From JACCZX01 sp963729165 (GTDB taxonomy: Bacteria; Pseudomonadota; Gammaproteobacteria; Burkholderiales; Burkholderiaceae_F), in the NCBI GenBank assembly GCA_963729165.1, contig CAVSMM010000007.1, positions 310,001-374,000 of the forward strand: a stretch of DNA of 64,000 bases. The letters are read 5' to 3'. The position numbers and the translations under genes are program-made. Positions 57,745 through 64,000 of this stretch are shown one piece after another; within the stretch, counting starts at the first letter, position 1; each line of letters opens with the position of its first letter. The notes beneath the pieces are model-generated. The model was given only the letters and a program-made list of their open reading frames with translations. It ran no database searches and was not told where the DNA came from.

Positions 57745-57923
57745 AACTGCCCGCCGGATCGTATCGCGGACGTCGGGCACCGCGATCTGCGTCGAGCGGA
57801 AGGGCGCCCGAGATGCCAAACAGGATGGCGGTGCTGCACGTCTACAACTTAGCGAAGCATGACCGCACGTTGTGTGTACCGAAAACCGCGTTCGTATTGA
57901 TCTGATGAACGAATCGCCTAACG

Positions 57924-58337
57924 TCATCGGTGATGATCGCGCTCGAGGACCATCCAGTCAGCAAGGTCGGCCGTCGCCGGGGAGCGATCGAGATCGGTAG
58001 GGCGCATCGTCAAGGCCATGTGGCGCCCGCTCATTGCATCGAGGCGTCGTCCCGGATCGTGGCGAGCAGTCCCGCCCGCAGCGCCTTGTAATATGTCTCT
58101 GGCGCGCTGCGAGGCTGCTGGCCCGGCGAAGATCGTCACGTAGCAGCCGCCATCGTCGTCCTGGTACTCGACGCGCCAGACGCCCGAAGCATTCCGGTCA
58201 TCAACAAGCCAAACATCAGCATGGAAGTCGTTCTTGACGGCGGGATCGCGGTAGCTCTCGTCACGATCAAGCCGCTTGTGTTCGGCCGGGTCCATGGCAT
58301 CGACAAGCTCTTGAAAGGTTCTCGGATCATTGGCCAT
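57924..58337 (-). CDS. conserved hypothetical protein
   Basis: This 137-residue acidic protein of unknown function has no signal or membrane segment. It includes 'DPRTFQELVDAMDPAEHKRL' and 'ADVWLVDDRNASGVWRVEYQDDDGGCYVTIFAG', which looks like a small alpha/beta domain. Its presumed ATG (58335-58337) overlaps head to head with the ATG of a plus-strand small ORF; neither has a strong ribosome-binding site. An alternative start is the internal Met of 'MDPAEHKRL'. The C-terminal third may be affected by a slip. Confidence 0.55.
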   Translation of the reverse strand: MANDPRTFQELVDAMDPAEHKRLDRDESYRDPAVKNDFHADVWLVDDRNASGVWRVEYQDDDGGCYVTIFAGPAASQRARDILQGAAGGTARHDPGRRLDAMSGRHMALTMRPTDLDRSPATADLADWMVLERDHHR

Positions 58338-58485
58338 GGCTAAAACCGTGGCGTCTGCCCAGCCTCCCGATATCGCTCGCCAATTGACAGAGATGGTCGA
58401 TGGCTACATCGGCCGATGCGATGAAGATGCCGCGCGAGCGGGGATCGAGTGGATGCGCGCTGCACTATCTCGCACACGAGGATAG
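58336..58485 (+). CDS. small conserved protein, 49 residues
   Basis: The ATG at 58336 opens a 49-residue frame ending at TAG 58483-58485. Residues 20-42, 'MVDGYIGRCDEDAARAGIEWM' and onward, are clearly similar to 'VVEGYTGRCDEAAARRAIEWM' in the minus-strand protein at 61956-62186. This supports both as real members of an undescribed small-protein family, here probably shortened at the N-terminus. The ribosome-binding site is weak. An intrinsic terminator follows at 58556-58587. Confidence 0.55.
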   Translation: MAKTVASAQPPDIARQLTEMVDGYIGRCDEDAARAGIEWMRAALSRTRG

Positions 58486-58555
58486 GCTGTCCCATAATCT
58501 CCGTCGAACTCAACGCCATCCACGACTGGAGTAGGCTGACCTTGGCTGTTTGACT

Positions 58556-58587
58556 GGGCCGGCGCTTCACCGCGCTGGCCCTTTTTT
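58556..58587 (+). terminator. intrinsic terminator
   Basis: GGGCCGGCG (58556-58564) pairs with CGCTGGCCC (58573-58581) as a 9-base-pair stem with one G-U pair and an 8-base loop, followed by six T residues (58582-58587). It would end transcription from the small ORF at 58336-58485. Confidence 0.78.
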
Positions 58588-58691
58588 CGCCTCGCCCAAG
58601 GATCGGGTGCGGTAAACTCCCAACATGTCCCATAGAATAGGCACCGGCAGACGAGAGTCGTCGTAAGCGTGCCCGCCTCCGAAGCCTCAAC

Positions 58692-59303
58692 GTGCCCCTG
58701 GGTGACGTGCCCGACGGCCGTGGCGTGATCGCGCCGCAGGGGTTACGCAATGTCGGCAAGCTGATCGCCATTGTCCGCGATGAGGGTGACGGGCGACTGC
58801 CGGATTTGGCGCGCCAAGTGCTGGCGGTGCTGGCCGCACAGATTGAGCAGTTAGAGGGGGCGGTTGTGGCGCTCGAGAAGCAACTCATAGCCTGGCACAA
58901 GAGCAACCCTGTGAGCCAGCGCCTGGCGAGCATTCCGGGCATCGGCCCGATCATCGCCACAGCGATCGCCGCGACGGTGACGGAACCGAGCGGGTTCCGC
59001 AGTGGGCGCGAATTTGCGACCTGGCTGGGTCTGGTGCCGCGGCAGAATTCCACCGGCGGCAAGAACCGCCTGGGCGGGATATCCAAGCGCGGCAACCAAT
59101 ATCTGCGACGGCTGATGATCAACGGCGCCAGCGCCAATCTGTTACGCTCGAAGGCGACCAATGCCGATCCATGGGTGATCGGGCTACGCCGCCGGCGGCC
59201 GAGCCTGGTGGTGGCGGTGGCGCTGGCCAACAAGACGGCACTCATCGCCTGGGTGGTGATGCAGCGGCAGGAGAATTACCGGCGCGTGGCCGCGGCGGCT
59301 TAG
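58692..59303 (+). pseudogene. IS110-family transposase, N-terminally truncated
   Basis: This is the C-terminal part of an IS110-type transposase. 'APQGLRNVGKLIAIVRDE' precedes a helical linker, and the PF02371 domain has 'LASIPGIGPIIATAIAATV', 'FATWLGLVPRQNSTGGKNRLGGISKRGNQYLRRLM' (split) and the usual 'ALANKTALIAWVVM' ending. The N-terminal DEDD RuvC-like catalytic domain is absent; the frame begins at 58692 without it. The non-coding tail of the element seems to extend to about 59500. It cannot move by itself. Confidence 0.8.
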
Positions 59304-59557
59304 GCCGCTGAGCCGCGTTCTGGAGCTTGCGAGAGAGCAATGACGCGTGATGGCACAGTCGGTCGATCCGACGCAACCGAGGGAAACCTGACGTTTCATC
59401 GGGACATCGATCCCGTTCGAATGATGAGGCCTCAATTCGCGGACCCCATCAGGGCCAGCAGTCCATTCGGACTGCATCAACAGGCCGGACACATGACTGC
59501 AAGCGACCTCTGTGCTGCACGCCAAATGATCTCTTGCCAGGCGGGGGCCATCCACAC
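59304..59557. mobile_element. probable IS110 3' flank
   Basis: These 254 bases after the transposase stop ('...GATGAGGCCTCAATTCGCGGACCCCATCAGGGCC...' region, in pieces) look like the conserved non-coding end of rhizobial IS110 elements, from memory. I could not locate an exact boundary, and IS110 elements usually lack terminal inverted repeats. Confidence 0.45.
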
Positions 59558-59716
59558 ATAAGGCGGCGCGAGTTCATCACGCTGTTCGGCGGCGCGGCAT
59601 GGCCGTTCGCGGCGCGCACGCTGCAGACCGAGCGCGTGCGGCGTATCGGCGTGCTGCAGGGACTTCGCGCCCAGCAAACACGTGCGTTGCGTTGGGGCCT
59701 TTCGGCGCAGCCTTAG
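59558..59716 (+). pseudogene. ABC-type substrate-binding protein remnant (N-terminus)
   Basis: This is a short remnant of the same binding-protein family as at 51370-52350. 'RRREFITLFGGAAWPFAARTLQTERVRRIGVLQ' matches its signal peptide and first strand, but the start codon reads ATA instead of ATG, and the frame ends after about 50 residues. It is not functional. Confidence 0.75.
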
Positions 59717-60078
59717 CAACTGGTTGGATTGAGGGCCGAATACAAATTTATCATCCCGAAACTGCTCTCAGCTTCCCCACCTACGACGATGATAGGGCAA
59801 AGGCCGCGAGTCAATGCCGGCAAATCTACGGCTAGCTGCCGCCGAGTTCTGAGAGACTGGAACACCGCTTCCTCATCGTCTTCTGCACAGTATTCGCTGC
59901 AGAAGTATCCGCCTGTGGACGAACGCCACGCCTCAACGCGACCATTCACCAACGGGAACGGCTGCTTACAATGCGCGCAGTGGGTTCGCACGCCACCGAT
60001 GAGCGGAGAATTGGATGTTGAGCCGATGGTAGTCATGATCACCCCGGATTGGTATGGACCCATCATCCAAACAATCAA
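59713..60078 (-). CDS. hypothetical protein with CxxC/YC zinc-binding-like motif
   Basis: This 121-residue protein of unknown function contains 'GGVRTHCAHCKQPFPLVNGRV' and 'STGGYFCSEYCAEDDEEA', four Cys spaced like a small zinc ribbon. The start is probably the Met of 'MTTIGSTSNSP' (60034-60036) rather than the first ATG. The sequence after 'QSLRTRRQ' looks less conserved and may be read-through. I recall similar proteins in Bradyrhizobium but cannot name the family. Confidence 0.6.
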   Translation of the reverse strand: MIVWMMGPYQSGVIMTTIGSTSNSPLIGGVRTHCAHCKQPFPLVNGRVEAWRSSTGGYFCSEYCAEDDEEAVFQSLRTRRQLAVDLPALTRGLCPIIVVGGEAESSFGMINLYSALNPTSC

Positions 60079-60154
60079 ACTCGTACTTTAGCGGGGCTCA
60101 GTTCGAAGAATTATAGAGTGTTGCAGCAAATCTACAGTCAGCTAGGCGGATCAC

Positions 60155-60740
60155 GAAATTCTCAATACGTTATCGAGCACAGCCGCGCCCCCGAGCCTCC
60201 GGTGTGAGCTGCTCCGGTGGCAGAAGCTCTTGCCCGAGCTCGATGAGCCGCTTGCGGACGGCCTGATCGGCCATCGCATTGCGGACTGCCGTTGAGCTTG
60301 ACGATAACATCTGCGGGCGTGCCCTTCGGTGACCACAAGCCGCGCCAGTTCGACATATAAAAGCCCGGGACGCCCGCCTCGTCCGCGGTCGGCAGGTCTG
60401 GCGCGACGGCGAGCCGAGTTTCTGCGGTCACCGCGAAGCCCTTGGCGTTGCCGGAGCGCACCTGCGGCATCGAATTGGCCGCAGTGTCGAACATGATGTC
60501 AATCTGTCCCGCGATCATATCCTGCATGGCAGGCGCGAGACCCCGATACGGAACGAACTCGAACTTCGTTCCCGTCTCCTGTTGAAAGAAGACACCAATG
60601 ACATGCCCGACACCGCCCGGCCCCGTGGTTCCGGCCGAGGCTTTGCCGGGGTTGGCCTTCAGCCAGCCAATCAATCCTTTCAAATCATTCGCCGGCAGCG
60701 ATTTTCTGCCGACAATGATGATTGACTCGGTTGAGACAAT
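60155..60740 (-). pseudogene. tripartite tricarboxylate transporter (Bug) binding-protein remnant
   Basis: This is the middle part of a Bug/TctC-type periplasmic binding protein: 'IIVGRKSLPANDLKGLIGWL', 'GTTGPGGVGHVIGVFFQQETG', 'VPYRGLAPAMQDMIAGQIDIMFD' and 'FYMSNWRGLWSPKGTPADVI' are family motifs. Near 60300 the frame slips ('NAMADQAVRKRLIELGQELLPPEQLTPE' continues in another frame). The signal peptide and first lobe are missing upstream of about 60740. It is a decayed gene or heavily miscalled; the missing N-terminus favours decay. Confidence 0.75.
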
Positions 60741-61107
60741 CGAGATCGGCGGCGGTTGAAGTGCTGCCGGACCTTCTTGTCCACCTTACTGGTGCGCGGG
60801 TCGGCACCCTTGCACGGCGAATGAGCACTGACCGGGAAAGCGGTCCGCAGGCTGCCTTTCTGAAAACCGAGCCCCGCGCTGCCCGGCCGAAAGGATCCGC
60901 TCCCCGGGTGAGCTAATTGAACCGCGCTGGCAAGGTGACGGCAAGGGGAGGCTGTCGCGGTCACAAGGGCACCGGCGAAAATGACATTTTTGTAATGTTC
61001 CACCGAGCTTCGGACGAATTTGCCGCGGAGGCGGAACGCACAACAAATGTTACGCTCGTCGCGCTCTTCGCCGAGATTTCGCGCACAGGTAACAGGAGGG
61101 CTCCGCT
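60741..61107. other. spacer upstream of the Cys-rich gene
   Basis: These 367 bases hold only low-quality frames. The promoter of the Cys-rich gene should lie in the last 150 bases, but I cannot pick one. The ribosome-binding site is clear: AGGAGGG about 10 bases before the ATG at 61108. Confidence 0.4.
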
Positions 61108-61548
61108 ATGGCGCGCTCAAACAAAGCTTCTAAGCAAAAGGGTCGGAGGAAAACCTTGCCACTCGTCGGCGCGGCCGGCATGTCGCTGGCGTTCGCGGGC
61201 GGCGCATCGGCCACCGCGCCGACAGAACACGCACCGCTGCAGGACACACCGCGTCCCGTCATTACGCTCGGTGAGGAGGAAATCTCCGACGTCAACTTGG
61301 CGACGTTCTATGTCTTCGACAAGGAAACCGTCGAGTTCGGCGAACCCGTGCAACTTGCTCGCCGAGGCTGTGGCGGCTGCGGCTGCAGGGGCTGCGCAGT
61401 GCGCGCTCGAGGCTGCGGCGGTTGCGGCGGCTGCCGAGGCTGCCGAGGCTGCGCCGTGCGATCCTTTGGCTGCGGCTGTGGTGGCTGTGGAGGCTGCGGT
61501 TGCGGCTGCCGGGTGTTGATAGGCCCGATCTGGGTCTGGATCTGCTAG
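61108..61548 (+). CDS. Cys/Gly-rich repeat peptide, RiPP-precursor-like
   Basis: I do not recognise a named family. The 146-residue product has a basic N-terminus and a hydrophobic signal-like stretch (18-38, ending 'GGASATAP'). An acidic leader-like segment 'GEEEISDVNLATFYVFDKE' (55-73) follows, then a core (88-134) made almost only of Cys, Gly and Arg, with 15 Cys (16 counting the last residue). The block 'CRGCAVRARGCGGCGG' (93-108) is repeated as 'CRGCAVRSFGCGCGG' (112-126). A strong AGGAGGG site supports translation. It could be a metal-binding secreted peptide or a modified natural-product precursor. No modifying enzyme is visible. An IS3 fragment abuts its 3' end, so the final 12 residues may not be original. 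Confidence 0.7.
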   Translation: MARSNKASKQKGRRKTLPLVGAAGMSLAFAGGASATAPTEHAPLQDTPRPVITLGEEEISDVNLATFYVFDKETVEFGEPVQLARRGCGGCGCRGCAVRARGCGGCGGCRGCRGCAVRSFGCGCGGCGGCGCGCRVLIGPIWVWIC

Positions 61549-61554
61549 CGGGAA

Positions 61555-61786
61555 GTTTCAGCGCCTTCAGCTTCTCTGCCACATCCGCCGGAATACCGGG
61601 CGTGCGACCACTGTCGCGATCAGACTTCACCCACTCATGCAGCGTCTGCGCCGTGCAGCCGATCTTCGCCGCAATCGAGCTTACCGCCGCCCAGCGCGAA
61701 GTGTGCTCGCCTTCGTAATCCAGCACCAGCCGCACCGCACGGGCGCGGACCTCGGGAGAGAACTTGTTTGTCGTTCTGTTCGTCAT
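61555..61786 (-). pseudogene. IS3-family OrfA fragment
   Basis: The start of an IS3-type OrfA is visible: 'MTNRTTNKFSPEVRARAVRLVLD', the helix-turn-helix 'SIAAKIGCTAQTLHEWVKSD' and 'GRTPGIPADVAEKLKALK'. The homology stops there (about 61555), where family members continue with 'ERENRELRQANEIL', and OrfB is missing. The frame runs on antisense through the Cys-rich gene by chance. AGAAGGTGGAGCC precedes the ATG. Confidence 0.82.
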
Positions 61787-61835
61787 GGCTCCACCTTCTC
61801 AAGAGTTGGAGCCTCCGATCAACCCGGGGCGGTTC
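61787..61835. mobile_element. probable left end of the IS3 remnant
   Basis: Read on the minus strand, the stretch begins TGAACCGCCCCGGGTTGATC (from about 61835), which has the TG start and GC-rich body usual for IS3-family terminal repeats in rhizobia. The matching right end is not found because the element is truncated. Confidence 0.5.
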
Positions 61836-61955
61836 ACTTCGCTTGAAGACGATCGGGATGACCGATGTCGCCCCGTCTGCCCAGAACCGCACTGCGGCCG
61901 AGGATGCCGCCACCTGTGTGTCATGTCCGGGGAACCTCAGTCGCGGGTCAGTCGC

Positions 61956-62186
61956 TTAACGCGATCCCGTTTTATCTGACGCTTGCACAGCTCGGGATTG
62001 TTCGCGCATCCACTCTATCGCCCGCCGCGCCGCGGCTTCATCGCACCGGCCGGTGTAGCCCTCCACGACCTGCATCAGGCAATAACGGATGCCGTCGGGC
62101 AGCTTGTACTCCCGCCTCCGCGCGAGATAGTGCAGCGCATCTGTCAAAACGCGGACCGACCTATTATCTTGGGAGGAACAACACAT
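61956..62186 (-). CDS. small conserved hypothetical protein
   Basis: This 76-residue protein of unknown function contains 'VRVLTDALHYLARRREYKLPDGIRYCLMQVVEGYTGRCDEAAARRAIEWM' (shown by its two halves: a helical N-terminus and a 'GYTGRCDEAAARRAIEWM' end). The second half matches the small protein at 58336-58485. The true start may be internal, because the first residues overlap the end of the FkbM gene (62164-62186). Confidence 0.55.
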   Translation of the reverse strand: MCCSSQDNRSVRVLTDALHYLARRREYKLPDGIRYCLMQVVEGYTGRCDEAAARRAIEWMREQSRAVQASDKTGSR

Positions 62187-62922
62187 TTCGCGATTCTATG
62201 TCGGTGCCCCAACTGGTATTCTTGCCAAGGGCGGCGATCGTGGACAGCGCAGGAATTCTCTCGCCGTGCTGAACAATGAAAGCATCGTAGCCAAAGCTCT
62301 CACAGATCGCGGCCGTATGAGCGCCGGGGTCCTCGTAGGTCCCGGACAATAGTTCGAGCAGGATTATGGGCCGGTCACGCGCGATGGTTACCCGAGCGCC
62401 GTCGAGCACCTCACGCTCGCTGCCCTCAACATCAGCCTTAATGAAACGCACGTCCGTTAAGTCAAACTCGTCGAGCGTACGGACCTCCACTTCATAGGTC
62501 TTCATTCGGCGAAACTGCGGGTGGGTTCGTTTCAGATTGCCGGCAAGGTGGAGGACCTCCCCCTGGTCCGAAATCGGCACATGGAAGGTCATACGGCCAG
62601 CTTTGTCGGAGAGCGCCATTTCGTAGACCTCAGCGCGGCCGCGCAACATGCAGCGCGCGAAGAACGCATAGTCAGGATTGGGCTCGAACGCGACGACCCG
62701 ATCCGCGATGTCTGCAAAGGCATAGGCGTAGAACCCCACGCTCGCGCCTATATCGACGGCGGTGCCGCCGCGCGTCATTAGTTTGGCCAAGACAGTTAGC
62801 TCCGGCTCGCCCGAGCTTGCTTCTTCTGCAATACGCCTTCGGTAGAAGTACAGCGGCGGCATCAACATCGTGAGCCATTCGCGGAAGTGCAGTGAAATAA
62901 GCTTCCCTATAAATCGAGCCAT
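62164..62922 (-). CDS. FkbM-family methyltransferase
   Basis: This intact 252-residue SAM-dependent methyltransferase has motif I 'TAVDIGASVGFYAYAFADIA', the acidic loop 'VVAFEPNPDYAFFARCM', then 'VEVRTLDEFDLTDVRFIKADVEGSEREVLDGA', the FkbM hallmark (split here: 'VRTLDEF' and 'IKADVEGSEREVL'). FkbM enzymes O-methylate natural products or glycans; the substrate is unknown. The N-terminal 40 residues are hydrophobic and may contact the membrane. No glycosyltransferase neighbours are visible. Confidence 0.88.
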   Translation of the reverse strand: MARFIGKLISLHFREWLTMLMPPLYFYRRRIAEEASSGEPELTVLAKLMTRGGTAVDIGASVGFYAYAFADIADRVVAFEPNPDYAFFARCMLRGRAEVYEMALSDKAGRMTFHVPISDQGEVLHLAGNLKRTHPQFRRMKTYEVEVRTLDEFDLTDVRFIKADVEGSEREVLDGARVTIARDRPIILLELLSGTYEDPGAHTAAICESFGYDAFIVQHGERIPALSTIAALGKNTSWGTDIESRNVLFLPR

Positions 62923-62954
62923 GCCGGCGTGCTATTTGTGTAATTGGATCCCGG

Positions 62955-63118
62955 TTAGAATTGCCGTAACTCGCTCAGTGCGCGTCGCAGCGGTTCGATG
63001 AAGCTTGGCGGCGGCGCTCCGCCGATGCGCAGCAAACCAATTCGATAGACCCCTGCCCCCCTGCTGCGCGCGCGCGGCGAGGCCGAGAAGCGTGATGAAC
63101 TCGCGCCGTTTCCATTGA
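62955..63118 (-). pseudogene. ABC-type substrate-binding protein remnant
   Basis: This is another N-terminal remnant of the same binding-protein family. 'KRREFITLLGLAARAQQG' is read in one frame, and after a one-base slip in a G-run 'GVYRIGLLRIGGAPPPSFIEPLRRALSELRQF' follows in another. It ends at a stop after about 55 residues. It is not functional. Confidence 0.72.
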
Positions 63119-63239
63119 CGGAATGCATGGATAACCCACCAGCCGGAGACCCGCGAGCAAGATACACGGGCGGACGGGCTCGGTCAGTATGCTACCCGCT
63201 TATGCCGCCCCGGCTCGGCGGGGGCCTCACTGCTGCATT

Positions 63240-64000
63240 CTAGGGCTGGCCGCTGCTCCGCCACTGACGAAAGCGTCCCGCCTGTTGCGCGGGCTGAGGC
63301 GGCCCTCGTACTCCCCCCGTAATGTAATATGAGCCCCCCGGGCGTGCCGTCCCGGGGCTCCGCTGACCGCTGGATGGCGTAGCAGGGGGATGGCTCCGAG
63401 CGATCAGTATCTCGCCGCAACCGGAGGGTGTGCCCCAACCACCAAATCGGAAGTTGAGGCCGGCCCTCACGACGCTCTTGGTTTCATTAATATTAAGGAT
63501 ACCGCCATTGCTGAAAGCAATGTCTCGGCTGCCGAAGTCGTAGTAGTTGTACTCGACGAAGCCGGACAGGTAGTCGGCGAAGGCATATTCGCCGCCGATG
63601 CCGACGGTCCAGCCCGTGCGACTCCTGATCACCGGACGCAGCCAGGGTAGCCAGGGTGACGTTGTTGAACACGTCGAAATTGTCCCGCTCCCAGGCGGCG
63701 CCGCCTTTTACATAGCCGAGGAAGCGGCCCCAGGCGTAACCCAATCGAGCGGTAGCCGACCCAAGTGATTTGATCCCGGTTTGAATAGTGAGAGACGGGT
63801 CGACCAGGCTGACATGGCTGCCTTCGGCATTGGTCCAAGCATAGTCGGCCTGGATGCCGGCCACCCAGCCGCCAGCGAACTGATAATCACAACCGGCCTG
63901 CACACCGGCCAGCCAGCCGTTGATATTGTGATCACCGGACCCGAAGAATGGAGCAACCGGCGTCGCGTCAACAAACTCCCTCCCTGCCCAAAGGCCGCCG
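63240..64000 (-). CDS. Omp25-like outer-membrane beta-barrel protein (partial, one frameshift)
   Basis: This is the C-terminal part of a rhizobial porin-like 8-stranded barrel protein; the start lies beyond the window. Alternating strands are visible in 'GWVAGIQADYAWTNAEGS', 'ATARLGYAWGRFLGYVKGGAAW', 'WTVGIGGEYAFADYLSGFVEYNYYDFG' and 'VVRAGLNFRFG' near 63440, where a barrel should end. A slip near 63625 splits the frame. After the last strand about 65 unusual residues run on to the stop at 63240, so the natural stop may have been lost through another slip. Such proteins are abundant in Bradyrhizobium. Confidence 0.78.

Noticed and set aside
61108..61548. CRISPR-like reading of the repeats in the Cys-rich gene
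   Set aside because: The repeats are irregular, short and in a codon frame, with no uniform spacers.
61292..61554. Continuation of the IS3 OrfA frame through the Cys-rich gene
   Set aside because: IS3 homology stops at 'EKLKALK'; the rest is the antisense of a repetitive Cys/Gly sequence read as Ser/Arg-rich protein.

Overview
The window is a high-GC proteobacterial sequence in two parts that do not look like one genome. From base 1 to about 50.82 kb, gene content and order are those of a betaproteobacterium (Burkholderiales-like). Evidence is the run leuC-(entericidin)-leuD-leuB-asd-fimV-truA-trpF-trpB-trpA-accD-folC-SPOR-purF-metZ, followed by a complete iscR-S-U-A-hscB-hscA-fdx-iscX cluster and then lysS, prfB, recJ, lolC/lolD and comEC. 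From about 50.86 kb to the end, content is that of a Bradyrhizobium-like alphaproteobacterium: repeated ABC-type substrate-binding proteins, a receiver-cyclase, transposase remnants, an FkbM methyltransferase and an Omp25-like porin. The change falls between two genes that are each cut off, so it is either a chimeric join or a large insertion. I infer taxonomy from recognised proteins and gene order; no database search was run.

Layout. 0.1-11.6 kb: YihY, DUF962, LysE exporter, alpha/beta hydrolase and MetY, a 0.6 kb repeat-rich spacer, prolyl iminopeptidase, CBS protein, FAD oxidoreductase, an MFS-acyltransferase fusion, aroC and an M48 lipoprotein peptidase. 11.6-29.4 kb: an intradiol dioxygenase, then leucine, aspartate-family, tryptophan, malonyl-CoA, folate and purine genes, ending in metZ. 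metZ is preceded by a probable SAM-II riboswitch and an intrinsic terminator. 29.4-35.0 kb: Fe-S cluster assembly, with a clear promoter and IscR operator. 35-50.8 kb: NUDIX, lysS, SDR, prfB (with its programmed +1 frameshift), recJ, lolCD, DUF2062, comEC, and an ATP-grasp / GGDEF / alpha-E cluster. 50.9-64 kb: sparse accessory DNA with many remnants and one striking Cys/Gly-rich peptide gene.

Many conserved genes on the left carry single-base frameshifts (comEC, fimV, the MFS-acyltransferase, lolD, the ATP-grasp gene and others). In most cases I examined, removing one base restores the family sequence. This looks like uncorrected insertion error, typical of a low-coverage long-read assembly, rather than decay. 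Such genes are listed as single CDS features with the breaks described. Many neighbours share TGATG or ATGA stop/start overlaps (metY-hydrolase, leuB-asd, truA-trpF-trpB-trpA, iscU-iscA, hscB-hscA, fdx-iscX, prfB-SDR, ATP-grasp-GGDEF), which implies translational coupling in long operons.

No rRNA, tRNA or CRISPR array was recognised.
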